Source: Welwitschia mirabilis
Lineage: Eukaryota; Gnetophyta; Gnetopsida; Welwitschiales
Length of the DNA stretch: 32,796 nt
Assembly: GCA_051453625.1 (NCBI GenBank)
Contig: JBOZIK010000001.1
Span: 60,682,936 to 60,715,731 of the forward strand
Direction: 5' to 3'
Positions 19,685-31,435 of this stretch are shown here, one piece after another (within the stretch, counting starts at the first letter, position 1; each line of letters opens with the position of its first letter). A model generated the notes under the pieces. The model saw only the letters and a program-made list of their open reading frames with translations. It searched no databases and had not been told where the DNA came from. The position numbers and the translations under genes are program-made.

Positions 19685-20370
19685 GAAAGAATTGCATCAT
19701 ACTTTCTAGGCTCTCATAAAATGGTTATGAATTTTATAGCATTAAGCATCCCTATTAGGCCCTTTTTTGAATCTCATAAGGGAGTTATAGGTATGTTCTA
19801 TTCACCTTTGTAAACTTCATTAAATAATTGCATGGCCTTCTCTTGGCTAAAATACTAATAATTATAATAAATCCATGACTTGGATATGGTGGAACTTTTG
19901 TATTCATACAAAAAAGAGAAAAAGGGTATACCACAGAATGCATTGCATAACAATAGTCTGAAATTAACATGTGTGTATCTTTTGAAATCTAACAGTATCT
20001 TTTAAGATTTAAGGTTATTATCTATAGAGACCATTTAGCCCTTAGATACCTTTTTACCAAGAAAGATGCCAAGCCTAAACTTATCATATGGATGCTTCTA
20101 CTAAAAGAATTTATCCTTGAAATGAAGGATAAGAAGATTTTTGAAAGTGTATTTGTTGATCAGTTGTCTTGTATATATGATAATGACTTGAAAGACATTA
20201 CTTCTATTAATGATTCATTTCCTAATGAATTACTTTTGTCTATCTTTAAAGCACTTTAGTATGCTAATATTGCTAACTATCTTGTTTCTAGAATTATGTC
20301 TTCTCATTAGACCCTTAATGATAAAATGAAATTTTCAAGTTATGTGAAATATTTCTTTTAGAATAATCCT
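19685..20370 (+). pseudogene. Athila-type gypsy reverse transcriptase end and RNase H
   Basis: On the plus strand the thumb of reverse transcriptase is readable as YFLGSHKMVMNFIALSIPIRP (about 19700-19770; family SFLGHAGFYRRFIKDFSKI-RP, shown with gaps). Then come a degenerate IIIINP with a stop for Trp (about 19850), QKREKG (about 19905-19925), and DHLALRYLFTKKDAKPKLI, LLLKEFILEMKDKK and VDQLS (20028-20170). The KDAKP-LI-W-LLL-EF-LE-KDKK series is characteristic of the plant Athila/Tat branch of Ty3/gypsy. A short deletion appears to remove the start of RNase H. This is the second half of a pol whose gag, protease and polymerase palm are not visible. Confidence 0.75.
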
Positions 20371-20399
20371 TACTTTTAAATACTATCTTAATCAAATCA

Positions 20400-21480
20400 T
20401 TCAAAGATGCATTTGTCAAAGTGAGATTAAAAATGTTCTTAAGTCATATCATTTAGAAACATGTGGTGGTTACGTCTCCTCTAATAAAACTACTACATGC
20501 ATTTTACAATCTAGACTTTATTAGCTTATTATCTTTAAGGACTCATGTCTCTTCTATAAATCATGTGAAAATTGTTAAAATCTTGGAAGTCTTTATAGAG
20601 GGTAAATGATGCATTTTAATTCTATCTTAATTATGAAACCTTTTGATGTATGGAGCATTAATTTCCAAGGACATTATCCATCTTCTAATGGATATTAGTA
20701 CATCTTAGTATGTGTCAACTATGTTATCAATTGGTTAAAAGCCTCTGCTTAGCATAATGATGCCAAACCTATAGCGAAAATTTTCAAAACCAACATTTTG
20801 ACTAGATTTGGATATCCTAGGTGCTTGATTAGTGATGGTGATATACATTTTTGCAATAAAATATTTAAGAATTTCTTGATCAATGTGGAATCAGTCATAG
20901 GATTATAATACCATATCATTTCCAACTTAGTGAAAAAGTTAAAGTCATTAATAGAGAAATCAAGAAATTATTATGGAAAGTGGCAAGTTCAACTAGAAGT
21001 CTTAGTTCTACAAAATACATGACATCTTATGGGCCTATAAGATAGCTTATAAAACCCCTCTAGAAATTCTTTCCTATAGGTTAGTTTATGGAAAAGATGT
21101 CATCTTCTTATAGAACATGAACATAAGGCATATTAGGCTCTAAAACAAATCAAACTTACCCCTAACATGGTAAAGAAAATATCCAACTCAATAAACTAGA
21201 GGAGATTAGAATTGATGCTTATAAAACATGAAGCTTAACAAAGAAAATATGAAAAGGCTTCATGAATGACATATCTAGCACATGATATTTCAAAAAGGGG
21301 ACCTACTTTTGTTATACAATTTTCAATTACATTTGTTTCTAAGAAAGCTAATTTTTAAGTGGTTTGGTCCTTACAAAATTAAGCAAGTACTGCCTCATGA
21401 TGATTTCCTCATAGAAAACCCCAAAACCAACTCTTAATTCAAAGTAAATGGTCATCACCTTAAAATTTACTATCCACACC
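20400..21480 (+). pseudogene. Athila-type gypsy integrase
   Basis: The plus strand shows the zinc-binding HHCC domain (SYHLETCGGY, then CILQSRLY, a stop for Trp, and FYKSCENC; about 20430-20580). The catalytic core follows: PFDVWSINFQG, where the first Asp (GIDFMG) is Asn at 20660-20662; LISDGDIHFCN with the second Asp at 20834-20836; and NREIKKLL with the Glu at 20956-20958. Spacing of the first two is in frame (58 codons), while the last needs a frameshift. C-terminal motifs are AYKTPLEILSYRLVYGK, then EHEHKAY and a stop for Trp, LEEIRIDAY, LLLYNFQLHLF, KWFGPYKIKQV and FKVNGHHLK, ending near 21480. The many stops make it dead. Confidence 0.8.
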
Positions 21481-24400
21481 TTCCATCAACTCATTAGTTC
21501 ATTAGAGTTACTAATACTAGTTAAGGGCCCTTCACATGATTCATAAATAAAGTGATCTTTGTCATTTCATTGCTTAATAGAAGTTAGGAAATTTTTTTGC
21601 CTTTTAGAAATAATTCATATCTATCTTAAGTTATGATACATTCATCTACATTAGGAATATAGATGCTTGTTAGCAATGTAGCACTAAATACTTCTTGTAA
21701 AACATGTTAAATCTATTGGACGTAAGTATTCCAACAATGAATACTCAATATAATTGAATGATTAAAACTTGGATGCCCCTAGAGGAAGAAGGAAAAGGAA
21801 TGAAACTAAGGTGGAATGGGAGGTTTTTAGTGGTGTGTTCCCTTTAATCAATTATAACTTAAGTTTTCTTGGCTATTCTTGTCTTACAAATTCTTACCTT
21901 TTTTAATATAACTTGTCTTAACCAAATATCTACTAATACAAACTTATGATTTTTAACCTTATGATTTTTGAAGCATTTATGTTCCCTTGTGTTGCTAATC
22001 GAAGATCATTTTCTTCTTAACCTTATGATTTTTAGATTGTCTTGATTTCTATTAAAAGCTAGAATAATTATGTATATTTTAATTACGTTATCATGTATAT
22101 CCTTATGGAAGAATGATATTAGATTCATAGCTAATTAAATCTAGTTCATTGTTATACACTAAGTAGATTTTGGAGTTATTACCAAGGATATATTAGCATG
22201 GTATCTTTTCAAGAGTATATGATTTTATTCTTGTAAACGTTTTAGTTAGTTTTTATTTTTCCAATGGTGGGTACTAGTCCATTTCTAGTAATACCTAAAC
22301 TAGTTATTTTCTCTTTCATTTTTATGTTGTCCTTTCCTTCTAGTGGTGGGTACTAGCCCTTTTCTAGTAAAATCTAAGCTAATCTAAATTGTTGAGTTTA
22401 GTTTTCTTTTCTAATAATTAAAACTTCATTTCTACATCTAATATGTCATGTTGTAGGTCTAATGAATTTCTTGTAGGTATAAGCAAAATTAAGATTATAA
22501 AGAAAAAAAATTAAATTAATGATTTTATTATGTGATTTGAGTTTTCTATAAATGTTTTAGTTTTAATTCAGTTTTTATTTTTTTAAAAATTTTAATAAAA
22601 TAAAAAATGTATAGGTATATTTTTATAGGATGTAAATTTTTAAGATATAATTGTTTTGGGTTTCTATCAAAATTTTCTTTGATCCCACAACCTAAAACTT
22701 TTTTTCACTGAGCTAAACATGAACTCTATCCTTTCTCAGATTGTTTTGCTTCAAACCACTAGTATTGCCATCTACCCTCATTAGTGTTGTTGGCATTCAT
22801 ACCCTGAATAATTTGTAGATAAAACTAAAACCTCTTGGGACCTTTTTAAACCTTTCTAGATAACAAGCTTACTCTAGAACTATGAAAATTTAGAAAAATA
22901 TGAATCTTTAACTAAAACCATAACCCATTTTTGAAAACTTAGAAATGAGCTAGACTTTTAACCCATTTTAAATACCTTTTGAATAGAAACCTATCTATAC
23001 CTATATTTTTTAGGATCATGATCAACTTACATGCACTGTAAGAGACTTCATTCAATTGAGATAGATCTTCAAAAGTATCCTCAATGATATCCTTACATAG
23101 ATCAACCTCCTTTTGACTTTGAATTTGAAAATCCCTATTATGGATCAAGAGATTTTGATCCCATACCTTCCATTACTCCTCACATCCCTTATCCTTTATC
23201 CTCATTTTTATATTCATCATCCTTTAACCCTTACCCTTCACCTTCCTTTGAATACTGTTTATCATATAATCATCACCTGTTATCTTCATATATCTAACAA
23301 ACCATCTCACCTTCCTTCAAAGATATCTTTTAAATATTTTTAGAAGATGCTACCAAGTCTTTTCTAATACACTTCAATTTCAATCATAATATTTGGAATA
23401 AACCACTAAAAAAATCAAATAAAACATTGACAAGATCCTTTAATAAATAGCCCAAATTAATAATTAAATCCTGAGGGCTCTTAACTGATAATAATAAGAA
23501 GAAAACCTCCCTACATTCCATGAGTTTAAGAGATTAGAAGACTTTGAATGGATCCATGAGACTAGAATAGATGATATTTAAATCATATTCCTTAGGAATG
23601 AGGAAGAAACCTTAACAAAGCCCATAACAAAACCTATGAAAAAAACCAAAAGAACCTTGAGTTTAGACATGCCTTAGAAAGTGAACAATGAGGTGCATCT
23701 ACATTATACTTTGCAATAGGTTTAAACACATCAAAGGATGAATCATAAGATATACAGCTATGTNNNNNNNNNNNNNNNNNNNNNNNTTGTACCAAAATGG
23801 ATAAGTCACTAAGCAACATCAACAAATAAAACATTGAATTACAACCTTCATCACTCAAAAAATCACATGAGGAGGAATTCCATAGTAACCTTAATAAGGA
23901 GAAAAACATTAGAAAAGAGTTTATAAATGATTAATCCTTACCTTCTTAATCAGGAACATAATAAGTAATTCATTGCATATTTACCTTCATTTATTAAGCA
24001 AGACCCAAGTCTTAACAAAAAACCTCTTTAGAATTAGAACCAACTATCAATGAACCTTATCAAGTGATTTCCAATTCTCTTTCTTGAAATAGTGTCTTGT
24101 AAGAGTTGTTCATTAACCATAAGAAAGATAAGGGATAGACTACTAATGATTTTAAATGTATAAACATTTATACTTATGCTATTGTTATTTCAAATTTCAT
24201 GATTTCCTTTCACTTAAAAATGCTTTGCAAAGTTTTGAATCATTCAACATTTGTTTTCACACCTTTAAGCCTCCACACACATATTACCTTAAAGAACTTT
24301 AACTTTTATATTAGAGTTTTCTTTTAGGATACGTTTTTCTTTTAATTTTCATTTCTTTTAGGAAAAAATAAAATACTTAAAAACATATTTGCTTGATGAT

Positions 24401-25221
24401 TTTTTTGGTCTAAAACCTCATAGCACTACCATCTTTACAATCATTGTGTTAAATCCTTTTACTTATGAATTTCCTAATTTCATCCCATTAAGCATCTTTA
24501 TTTACCCCTTCCATTTTCTAATAGCTCACCAAGCCAATAAATCATCCCCCTCAATCATTCATATATGATTTTTTGAGACTTAAAAACCTAAGTTGATGAC
24601 CTTAAATAAAAATCAATAATAAATGATTTCATTATCACTTAGGTAATGGTTGTGATTAAGTTAACCTATGGGTTTTACATGAAGGATTAAGCTTATTTCA
24701 AGTATGATTTTTATAGGCATGTTTTCTTAAGGGATTTAATTTTAGTAAAACTTTATTAAAAAGGTAAAATCTAATATTGTATATGTTCTTTAAGTCTAAA
24801 TCCTTTAAAAAGGGACAAGATTTATCTTGATTAGGCTAATGAGATAATAACCCCCTAATGTGTTGATGAAAGCTCATGTAGTAAAACAATTGTACAAAAT
24901 ATTAAGAAAGTATTCTAGAAAATGCAAAAACTATGATGTTGTTAAACTAAAATAATCTTAAACCATTTAATAAAGATCAAAGGCTTCCTAAAGAACCAGA
25001 TAAGACTTTTGGTACTTTAATCATTTAGTTCAAAATGCATCATCACGATAATATCATGATGAAGTTACTTGGGCTAGTTTATTTATTGATTAGAGTTTAC
25101 TATTTTCATATATTACATTAAGGAAAATAAAGAAAATAGTAAAACATGACATAAGTTGAATAAAACACTAAACAACACTTATTTCTAAGAATTGTTAATT
25201 ATTCTGATTTATGTGTAGCTG
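21481..25221. other. AT-rich sequence after the Athila pol, no recognisable gene
   Basis: Athila elements carry a long 3' region after integrase, sometimes with an env-like frame, and this could be its remains. I see a purine-rich run at 21781-21800, an imperfect 80-bp-period repeat at 22260-22390, and a Pro/Ser-rich plus-strand frame at about 23140-23330. A 23-N gap lies at 23764-23786. None supports a gene call. Confidence 0.4.
22262..22390. repeat. Imperfect tandem repeat, period about 80 bp
   Basis: The phrase gtggtgggtactagyccwtttctagtaa occurs at about 22265 and again at about 22343 (quoted as a degenerate consensus), each followed by a similar ctaa-rich tail. Confidence 0.55.
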
Positions 25222-25965
25222 CATAAATAAGAGCAAGTAGATAATAATATTACTTTTTCAAGTAATGAAACATGCATACCATAACACTCAAAATGTTAGC
25301 TTTTTAACTTATATTAAAACACTAAAATGTTACACAGAGATGTATTGATAAACTTGTATTTTCCTTTGCAGGTAACACTAGAGCATTAGAGATACTACTG
25401 CGCTCTTTACAAGAGGGTTGCAGCTTTTCTCTTAACCTTCTTTCTGGGTTCTATTACTAGATATTTTTGCCAAAAAGATCTCCATCTTTTGTGATGATAT
25501 CCATTTTATACCCTTTCTGATTTGTCATTTCTTTTCTTTACTCNNNNNNNNNNNNNNNNNNNNNNNNNNNNNNNNNNNNNNNNNNNNNNNNNNNNNNNNN
25601 NNNNNNNNNNNNNNNNNNNNNNNNNNNNNNNNNNNNNNNNNNNCATAAATAAGAGCAAGTAGATAACAATATTACTTTTTCAAGTAATGAAACATGCATA
25701 CCATAATACTCAAAATGTTATCTTTTTAAATTATATTAGAACACTAAAATGTTACACAGAGATGTATTGATAAACTTGTGTTTTCCTTTGCGGGTAACAC
25801 TAGAGCATTAGAGATACTACTATGCTCTTTACAAGAGGGTTGCAGCTTTTCTCTTAACCTTCTTTTTGGATTCTATTACTAGATATTTTTGCCAAAAAAA
25901 TCTCCATCTTTTGTGATGATATCCTTTTTATACCCTTTCTGATTTGTCATTTCTTTTCTTTACTC
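25222..25965. repeat. 322-bp direct repeat across the 25544-25643 gap
   Basis: 25222-25543 and 25644-25965 have the same length and differ at about 13 positions (about 4%), mostly C/T and A/G. They abut a gap of exactly 100 N. This is consistent with two alleles placed in series. Confidence 0.85.
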
Positions 25966-25967
25966 CT

Positions 25968-26140
25968 NNNNNNNNNNNNNNNNNNNNNNNNNNNNNNNNN
26001 NNNNNNNNNNNNNNNNNNNNNNNNNNNNNNNNNNNNNNNNNNNNNNNNNNNNNNNNNNNNNNNNNNNNNNNNNNNNNNNNNNNNNNNNNNNNNNNNNNNN
26101 NNNNNNNNNNNNNNNNNNNNNNNNNNNNNNNNNNNNNNNN
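25968..26140. other. Assembly gap, 173 N
   Basis: This gap has an estimated length rather than 100 N, and its flanks do not repeat each other. The sequence just after it (26141-26200) is rich in ctaa-type short repeats. Open frames crossing the gap are artefacts. Confidence 0.9.
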
Positions 26141-26389
26141 ACACAAACCTACTAACATACTAACTAACTAATCTATTAACTAGCTAGTACATTAACTTAA
26201 TTATTAAAGAGAAATGTCTAATATCATCTAAAATGCATAATTATAAAAACAAAAACATTTTATTAATAAGTAAAATCTACATCAAAATTGTTTCTCATCA
26301 GTTCTTTGAAGCTTAAAATTTTATTGGTCCCTTAACAAATATATAAAAAAGAAAGAAAAAAAGAGGCTTATTATTTTTTTCTTCTCATT

Positions 26390-26594
26390 TAGAAAATAAA
26401 AGGATGTTCTTGACTAGCCTCCAATTCCACTAATTTTTTGGCTAATTGGGTAGATTACATTTTTTGTTGTAAGGCAACTAAAATTTTCCTCTATTGCTCC
26501 TACAAAGTAGAATTACTTAAGTCTATAGTTTTTTGTATCTATCAATTCTAGAGTAGCTGCTTTTCTACCTATCTCTTTCTCTTGAAGAATCCAT
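26390..26594 (-). pseudogene. Gypsy-type gag N-terminus, riddled with Gln-to-stop changes
   Basis: On the minus strand ATG at 26592-26594 opens MDSSRERDR, then a stop. The frame continues to EQ, a stop, RKILVALQQKM, a stop, STQLAKKLVELEAS near 26400-26480. Filling the stops with Gln would give a heptad-like Gln/Leu-rich coiled coil of the kind that opens gag proteins of some plant Ty3/gypsy elements. The stops are TAG and TAA, one C-to-T step from CAG and CAA. It lies about 680 bases downstream of two tRNA-Met-type primer-binding sites in the same orientation. No capsid or zinc knuckle follows before the 25968-26140 gap. It could instead be an unrelated coiled-coil gene. Confidence 0.4.
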
Positions 26595-27208
26595 TAGCTT
26601 CTTTGGCTTTTTCCTCTTCCTTTTAGAAGCTAGAGGAATTTTTTATCTTAAACTTTAAAATAGAAATTTTGGAACTAGAGCTATCTCAACTAGTCCCATT
26701 CTAAAAGTTTGTCCTATTCAAATTATGTACATTTCTAATGAATCCTTATTTTCAAATTTAAAAAAAAAAATGTCTGCAAAAGTGAGCCTTATTTTTCACA
26801 ATTATATCTCTAAAGGTACATAATTGTTGAAAATCTTGAGAGGACACTATAAAAACTTTCATGTAGACTTCACATTTCTCTAGTATCTTATAAAATATTT
26901 TAGCCATGCTATTTAAAAAAATTTTAAATTCTTGAGTGGAGGTTTCAGTTTCTTTCTATACAATTTTAATATTTAAATTTTTATTTATTTTTACAATTAT
27001 TAAAAACTTTTCTTAGCTTTAACCACCCTCCAAAATTTTTTTGAATTATACTCTCTAAATGTCCTTTAAATCTATTAATAAAATCATATGATTTCTAAGG
27101 GTAGTAGTCCAGGCTTTGCAGAACTGCTAATTCTTCATGCCTAAACCCAATTCTCTATAAAGTCCCAAATTTCTATTGTTGAAAAATTCAAATATTTTTC
27201 TAGTTTTT

Positions 27209-27221
27209 AACTCTGATACCA
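27209..27221 (-). promoter_or_regulatory. Primer-binding site, tRNA-Met type (inner copy)
   Basis: The minus strand reads TGGTATCAGAG, the canonical plant LTR-retrotransposon PBS for initiator tRNA-Met. It lies three bases after an LTR-like ...TTACA end (27225-27229). It is oriented toward the gag-like frame at 26594. Confidence 0.7.
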
Positions 27222-27278
27222 AAATGTAAAGTCCCAAATTTCTAATGTTAAAAAATTCAAATATTTTTCTAGTTCTTA

Positions 27279-27290
27279 GCTCTAATACCA
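27279..27290 (-). promoter_or_regulatory. Primer-binding site, tRNA-Met type (outer copy)
   Basis: The minus strand reads TGGTATTAGAGC, one transition from the consensus. It follows an LTR-like TCTTACA end at 27294-27300 with a three-base spacer. It sits exactly 69 bases from the inner copy, as part of a tandem duplication of the LTR/leader junction. Confidence 0.7.
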
Positions 27291-29334
27291 AAATGTAAGA
27301 CCCCTAATGTTGAAAATTTTCAAACTCACTTGACGCTTTGATATCAAATGGAATAGAAAAAAGGATTTCGGACCTAAAGATTAAGCTCTAGAGATCTAAT
27401 TAGAGATAGGCATCATACAAAGCTTGTTAAAAAAAATTACCCTTTATTTAATTAGTCTAAAGCTAGGAAATTAAATTGATAGCTCAAAAGACTTATGCAA
27501 GGGGCGATCCATAAGGATAAGTGGTTAAGAATAAAATATCAATGTTACGATTATAAATTTTATTACACCGAAAAGTAAGACACAAGAAGAAATTCCTAAT
27601 AATGATAAAGTTTAAGTAAAGTCTTTAACTCTTGTTTAGAGGTACCAAAATATTTTTATGAAGGTATTTAACACAGAACTTGTTTAAGAAGGGGTGAGAC
27701 CAAGACTATGATAGCTTGGATGTGGTAAATCAACATACCTAACAATAACAAGCTCATATGGTTTGGTAACGAGTAATTCAAGTTATTAGAGAGGACTTAG
27801 TTAAAATATTACTTTCAATCTTCTTACCTCATAGACAATAGGTTAAAAGTTTTATTGTAAGATTTAATATAATCTAATTAACAATCTTATATACATTAGA
27901 TATGTTGACTATATTTAGGTATATTATATGAGTGAACCTATGGCTACCTAGAATCATATAATATGATTCAAAGATTTTATTTTTCGTTTTTTTTTCTTTT
28001 ATAAATTCTATAAAAGTTTTGATCTATTTTTACTTGGAATTAAACTCATAACCCCCTTATTAACATGTATGTGTTTTTACTGCTAAGCTAACTAGTAGTA
28101 AGTCATGAAAGAACTCTGTAGTTTAGTATACTTATTTGAACCAGCTAAATGGAAAGGACAAAATGCTTGGTTGAAGATCCAAGTTTGACATGATATAACT
28201 CCCTAAGTATTGACTACTTGGCAGGAATGTTTCGTAGATAAATCTTGATCTCAATCTTGAATCCCTTCTTTCTACCTTATGCCAATGTAGGCACACTTAA
28301 ATGATGCTTTAGCTTGATGTGTACATAGACGAAGTTCTATGATTTATCTATGCTTGCAAACAGTAATATGAACATACTATTATCTATAAAAACTTCAGAA
28401 AATTTTTGTATCTTGAACCAAGTCTAGTGCATCGACAACATTTGTGTTTAGATAGCATAGGCAAGCCATTTTCAACAAAGTTTCCTAGAATGGCTTGAAG
28501 GAAATCGAAAAGAGGATATTGATAAAAGAAGAAGCATAATATGCTATGACACTTTAGAGAGTCAATTGATAGAGTTGAGATATACAATAGAAATCAAATT
28601 TGGGGGTTGAACTATTTTGAACATAGGGCAACATTAAAAAGGGGTTGTGAATGCATATAGAAGAATGGAGATGCAGTATATACAAGATGAGAGTGAAGTG
28701 AACAAATTTCAATGTTGACTACTAAACACTTTAGTGGTGGATGCATTAGAGTCCAAGTCAGCTCCATAATTGATTTTCTTAAGGCTAAGAAGGGGAGTGA
28801 ATTAAAATCTATGAATTTTTAACAAAGTAGGAAGGGAAGGCATTATGGTTCTAAGGATGTACATGAGTTATGAATTACAAAACGATTTTCTCACTATAAC
28901 ACACTTTAATAATACTTAAATCCATGCTTGAATGCCCCTTCCAAATAAAATATATGATCAAAATAAACGTGAGTATTTAATTTGCGAAGATGCGCTATTT
29001 AGCAATTTTAGGACCTGATACATTTTGCTTGAGTTTTGGAAATGTCCTATATTTTGCTTATGCTTTGTTGTATTACTTCTATGAGATCAACACTTAAATT
29101 TCCTCTGGTCAACCTCTAGTCATATAAAAATGCATTTTCCTTTCAAAAACATTTAAAGATCAGCCAGTAAGACTGAACTAAGCTGTAATAATCCTTGGCC
29201 CTGATTAAGATGTTCTACTATAATGGCTTCAAGTAGATTAATCAAATGCTTAGATCATTGGTTACTTGGTAAGAATTGAAGGGTAAGGGCATAAGTTACA
29301 AGCTTAATATTTATAGGTTTCAATCCATTACTAG

Positions 29335-29410
29335 CAATGGCTTATTGATGTAGTGGTAATGGATAAATAATGAATCCACACAGTCGATGGTTCAATTCAC
29401 AGTGGCCATA
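29335..29410 (+). mobile_element. tRNA-like module (SINE or tRNA pseudogene)
   Basis: An A-box-like tagtggtaatgg (29351-29362) is followed 26 bases later by a good B-box ggttcaattc (29389-29398), the internal pol III promoter layout. No matched acceptor stem is visible, so a working tRNA is unlikely. The copy after the gap (from 29556) is the same module with a few substitutions. Confidence 0.5.
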
Positions 29411-29676
29411 GTGGGTGGCATTAATTTTATTAAAGGTGAAAGGAATTTTAATTTANNNNNNNNNNNNNNNNNNNNNNNNNNNNNNNNNNNNNNNNNNNNN
29501 NNNNNNNNNNNNNNNNNNNNNNNNNNNNNNNNNNNNNNNNNNNNNNNNNNNNNNNCACTGGCTTGTTAATGTAGTGGTAATGGATAAAGAATGAATCCAC
29601 ACAGTTGATGGTTCAATTCACAGTGGCCTCAATGGGTGGCATTAATTTTATTAAATGTGAAAGGAATTTTAATTTA
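29335..29676. repeat. 121-bp direct repeat across the 29456-29555 gap
   Basis: 29335-29455 and 29556-29676 match except for about nine positions, mostly transitions, on either side of a gap of exactly 100 N. Each copy contains the tRNA-like module described next. Confidence 0.85.
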
Positions 29677-30730
29677 AATGCCTCTAAAAATTATTTATAA
29701 CAATAATGAAAATACACCTTTACACATTACTTATTTATGATTATAATTAAAAATTATAAGTGGAGGGGAATCTTACTCGAAGGCCTTTGATTTAGCTTTT
29801 ATTACTTAATTTCCTTCTTCTCCACTAAGCTTAAATCCTTAAAGGAATTAAAAGGGGGTCTCCTCTATTACTGATATTTTAATGTTTAATTAATTTAAGA
29901 GGGAAATATCACTCTATTTTTCTTGGGAGATTTGAATCCTTTGGGAAGGAGGGAAGACTTCTCGTCCAAATTAAAAGGAAAATTTATCATAAATATATTA
30001 ACAAAACTTTTATGAGATTCAAGAAAATATCAACTTATTATGAAATCTACTAAGATTTTTCAATATATTTATCCAAATATGATATAAAAATAGTACACTA
30101 ATTCATTATTATTCAAGGAAGGCTCCCAAGAATTTACAAATTTTTGATTTGACATCCAATGCAATATTGCATAATACATGGCTAAAGATTCAAGATTTTT
30201 AATAAATTTTATTAGAAAATAACTAGAAAATATGACCTTTAGTAAACAAGTTTTATTGCTAAATTTCATGAAGAAAAATCATCATTCCATGTATAATAAA
30301 ATTTCAAGGTAAACTTTAAGTACTTCAAGCCACACACTTATGAATAAATAGAATCTGTCTCTTATCAAATAACAATTAACATATTGACTATTCATGTATT
30401 CAGATAATTAACTCCAATAGCCAAAGAGATACATTAAATCAAAATATTTTTCCACCATTATAGATCCAATAATCCATTATGAACTCATGCCATTTCAGTA
30501 ATTAGACTCTAGATTTTCCACTTGTCACAAAAAGATATGAGATGAGAATTATGAAAATCTCATAGCCCCCAATATGGCCCAAGTAAGAATAGGTAGTTTG
30601 AGAAGACTATTCAAGGATTAAGACAGAAAGAAATAGTTCAAGACTTATAAGAAATCTAAGACACACACAGAAAATAAGCTCATGGTTATGAATGAGAATA
30701 TCAAATATAATATATATAATCTCAATCATC

Positions 30731-31435
30731 ATTAACTTCACTACCTCATTGGTGATCTATGAAGCTCACTGCCTCATTCGATGACATGTGATTCTCATAT
30801 AATATTTAACTTCACTGTCTCACTAGATGATCTATGAAGCGCATTGCCTCATTCGGTGATTTGTGGTACTCATAATAATATATATATAAAGTCTCAATCA
30901 TTATTAACTTCACTGTCTCATTCAGTGATTTGTGAAGCCACTACCTCATTTGGTGATTTTTGGTAATATAATATCTCCACTGCNNNNNNNNNNNNNNNNN
31001 NNNNNNNNNNNNNNNNNNNNNNNNNNNNNNNNNNNNNNNNNNNNNNNNNNNNNNNNNNNNNNNNNNNNNNNNNNNNNNNNNNNTCAATCATCATTAACTT
31101 CACTAACTCATTGGTGATCTATGAAGCTCACTGCCTCATTCGATGACATGTGATTCTCATATAATATTTAACTTCACTGTCTCATTAGATGATCTATGAA
31201 GCGCACTACCTCATTCGGTGATCTGTGGTACTCATAATAATATATATATAAAGTCTCGATCATTATTAACTTCACTACCTCATTCAGTGATTTGTGAAGC
31301 CACTACCTCATTTAGTGATTTTTGATAATATAATATTTCCACTACCTCATTTGGGATCTGTGGAATTCTCTCTTCACTACCTTGTTCGGCAATCTGTAAA
31401 GTCCACTAGCTCATTTGGCGATCTGTGGAAAATCT
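30731..31435. repeat. Minisatellite, 26-30 bp unit (CTCATTCGGTGATCTGTG core)
   Basis: Fifteen recognisable units are present, six before the 30984-31083 gap and nine after it. Units alternate between endings in gaag and gg and are sometimes separated by an AT microsatellite (ataatatatatata). 30722-30983 is repeated as 31084-31345 with about 4% difference across the 100-N gap, so the true array is probably about nine units. It lies inside the long LTR-like block. Confidence 0.85.

Larger units (their letters stand above)
27165..27320. repeat. 69-bp tandem duplication of the LTR-PBS junction
   Basis: The unit containing cccaaatttctattgttg, the AT-rich spacer and the PBS occurs at about 27153-27221 and again at 27222-27290. 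A third, more diverged start follows at 27299. Only the junction of LTR end and leader is duplicated. Confidence 0.75.

Noticed and set aside
21781-21800. Purine-rich run as the polypurine tract of the Athila element
   Set aside because: No LTR start could be identified after it, and purine runs are common in this AT-rich sequence.
23113-23343. A Pro/Ser/His-rich plus-strand protein
   Set aside because: Its composition follows the CCT/CAT-rich base composition, it has no domain, and stops follow in all frames.
25928-26171. Several open frames on both strands around the 173-N gap
   Set aside because: They consist almost entirely of N, with a few real codons at each end.
30731-31435. Regularly spaced repeats as a CRISPR array
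   Set aside because: The units are contiguous and degenerate with no unique spacers, and the DNA is plant nuclear.
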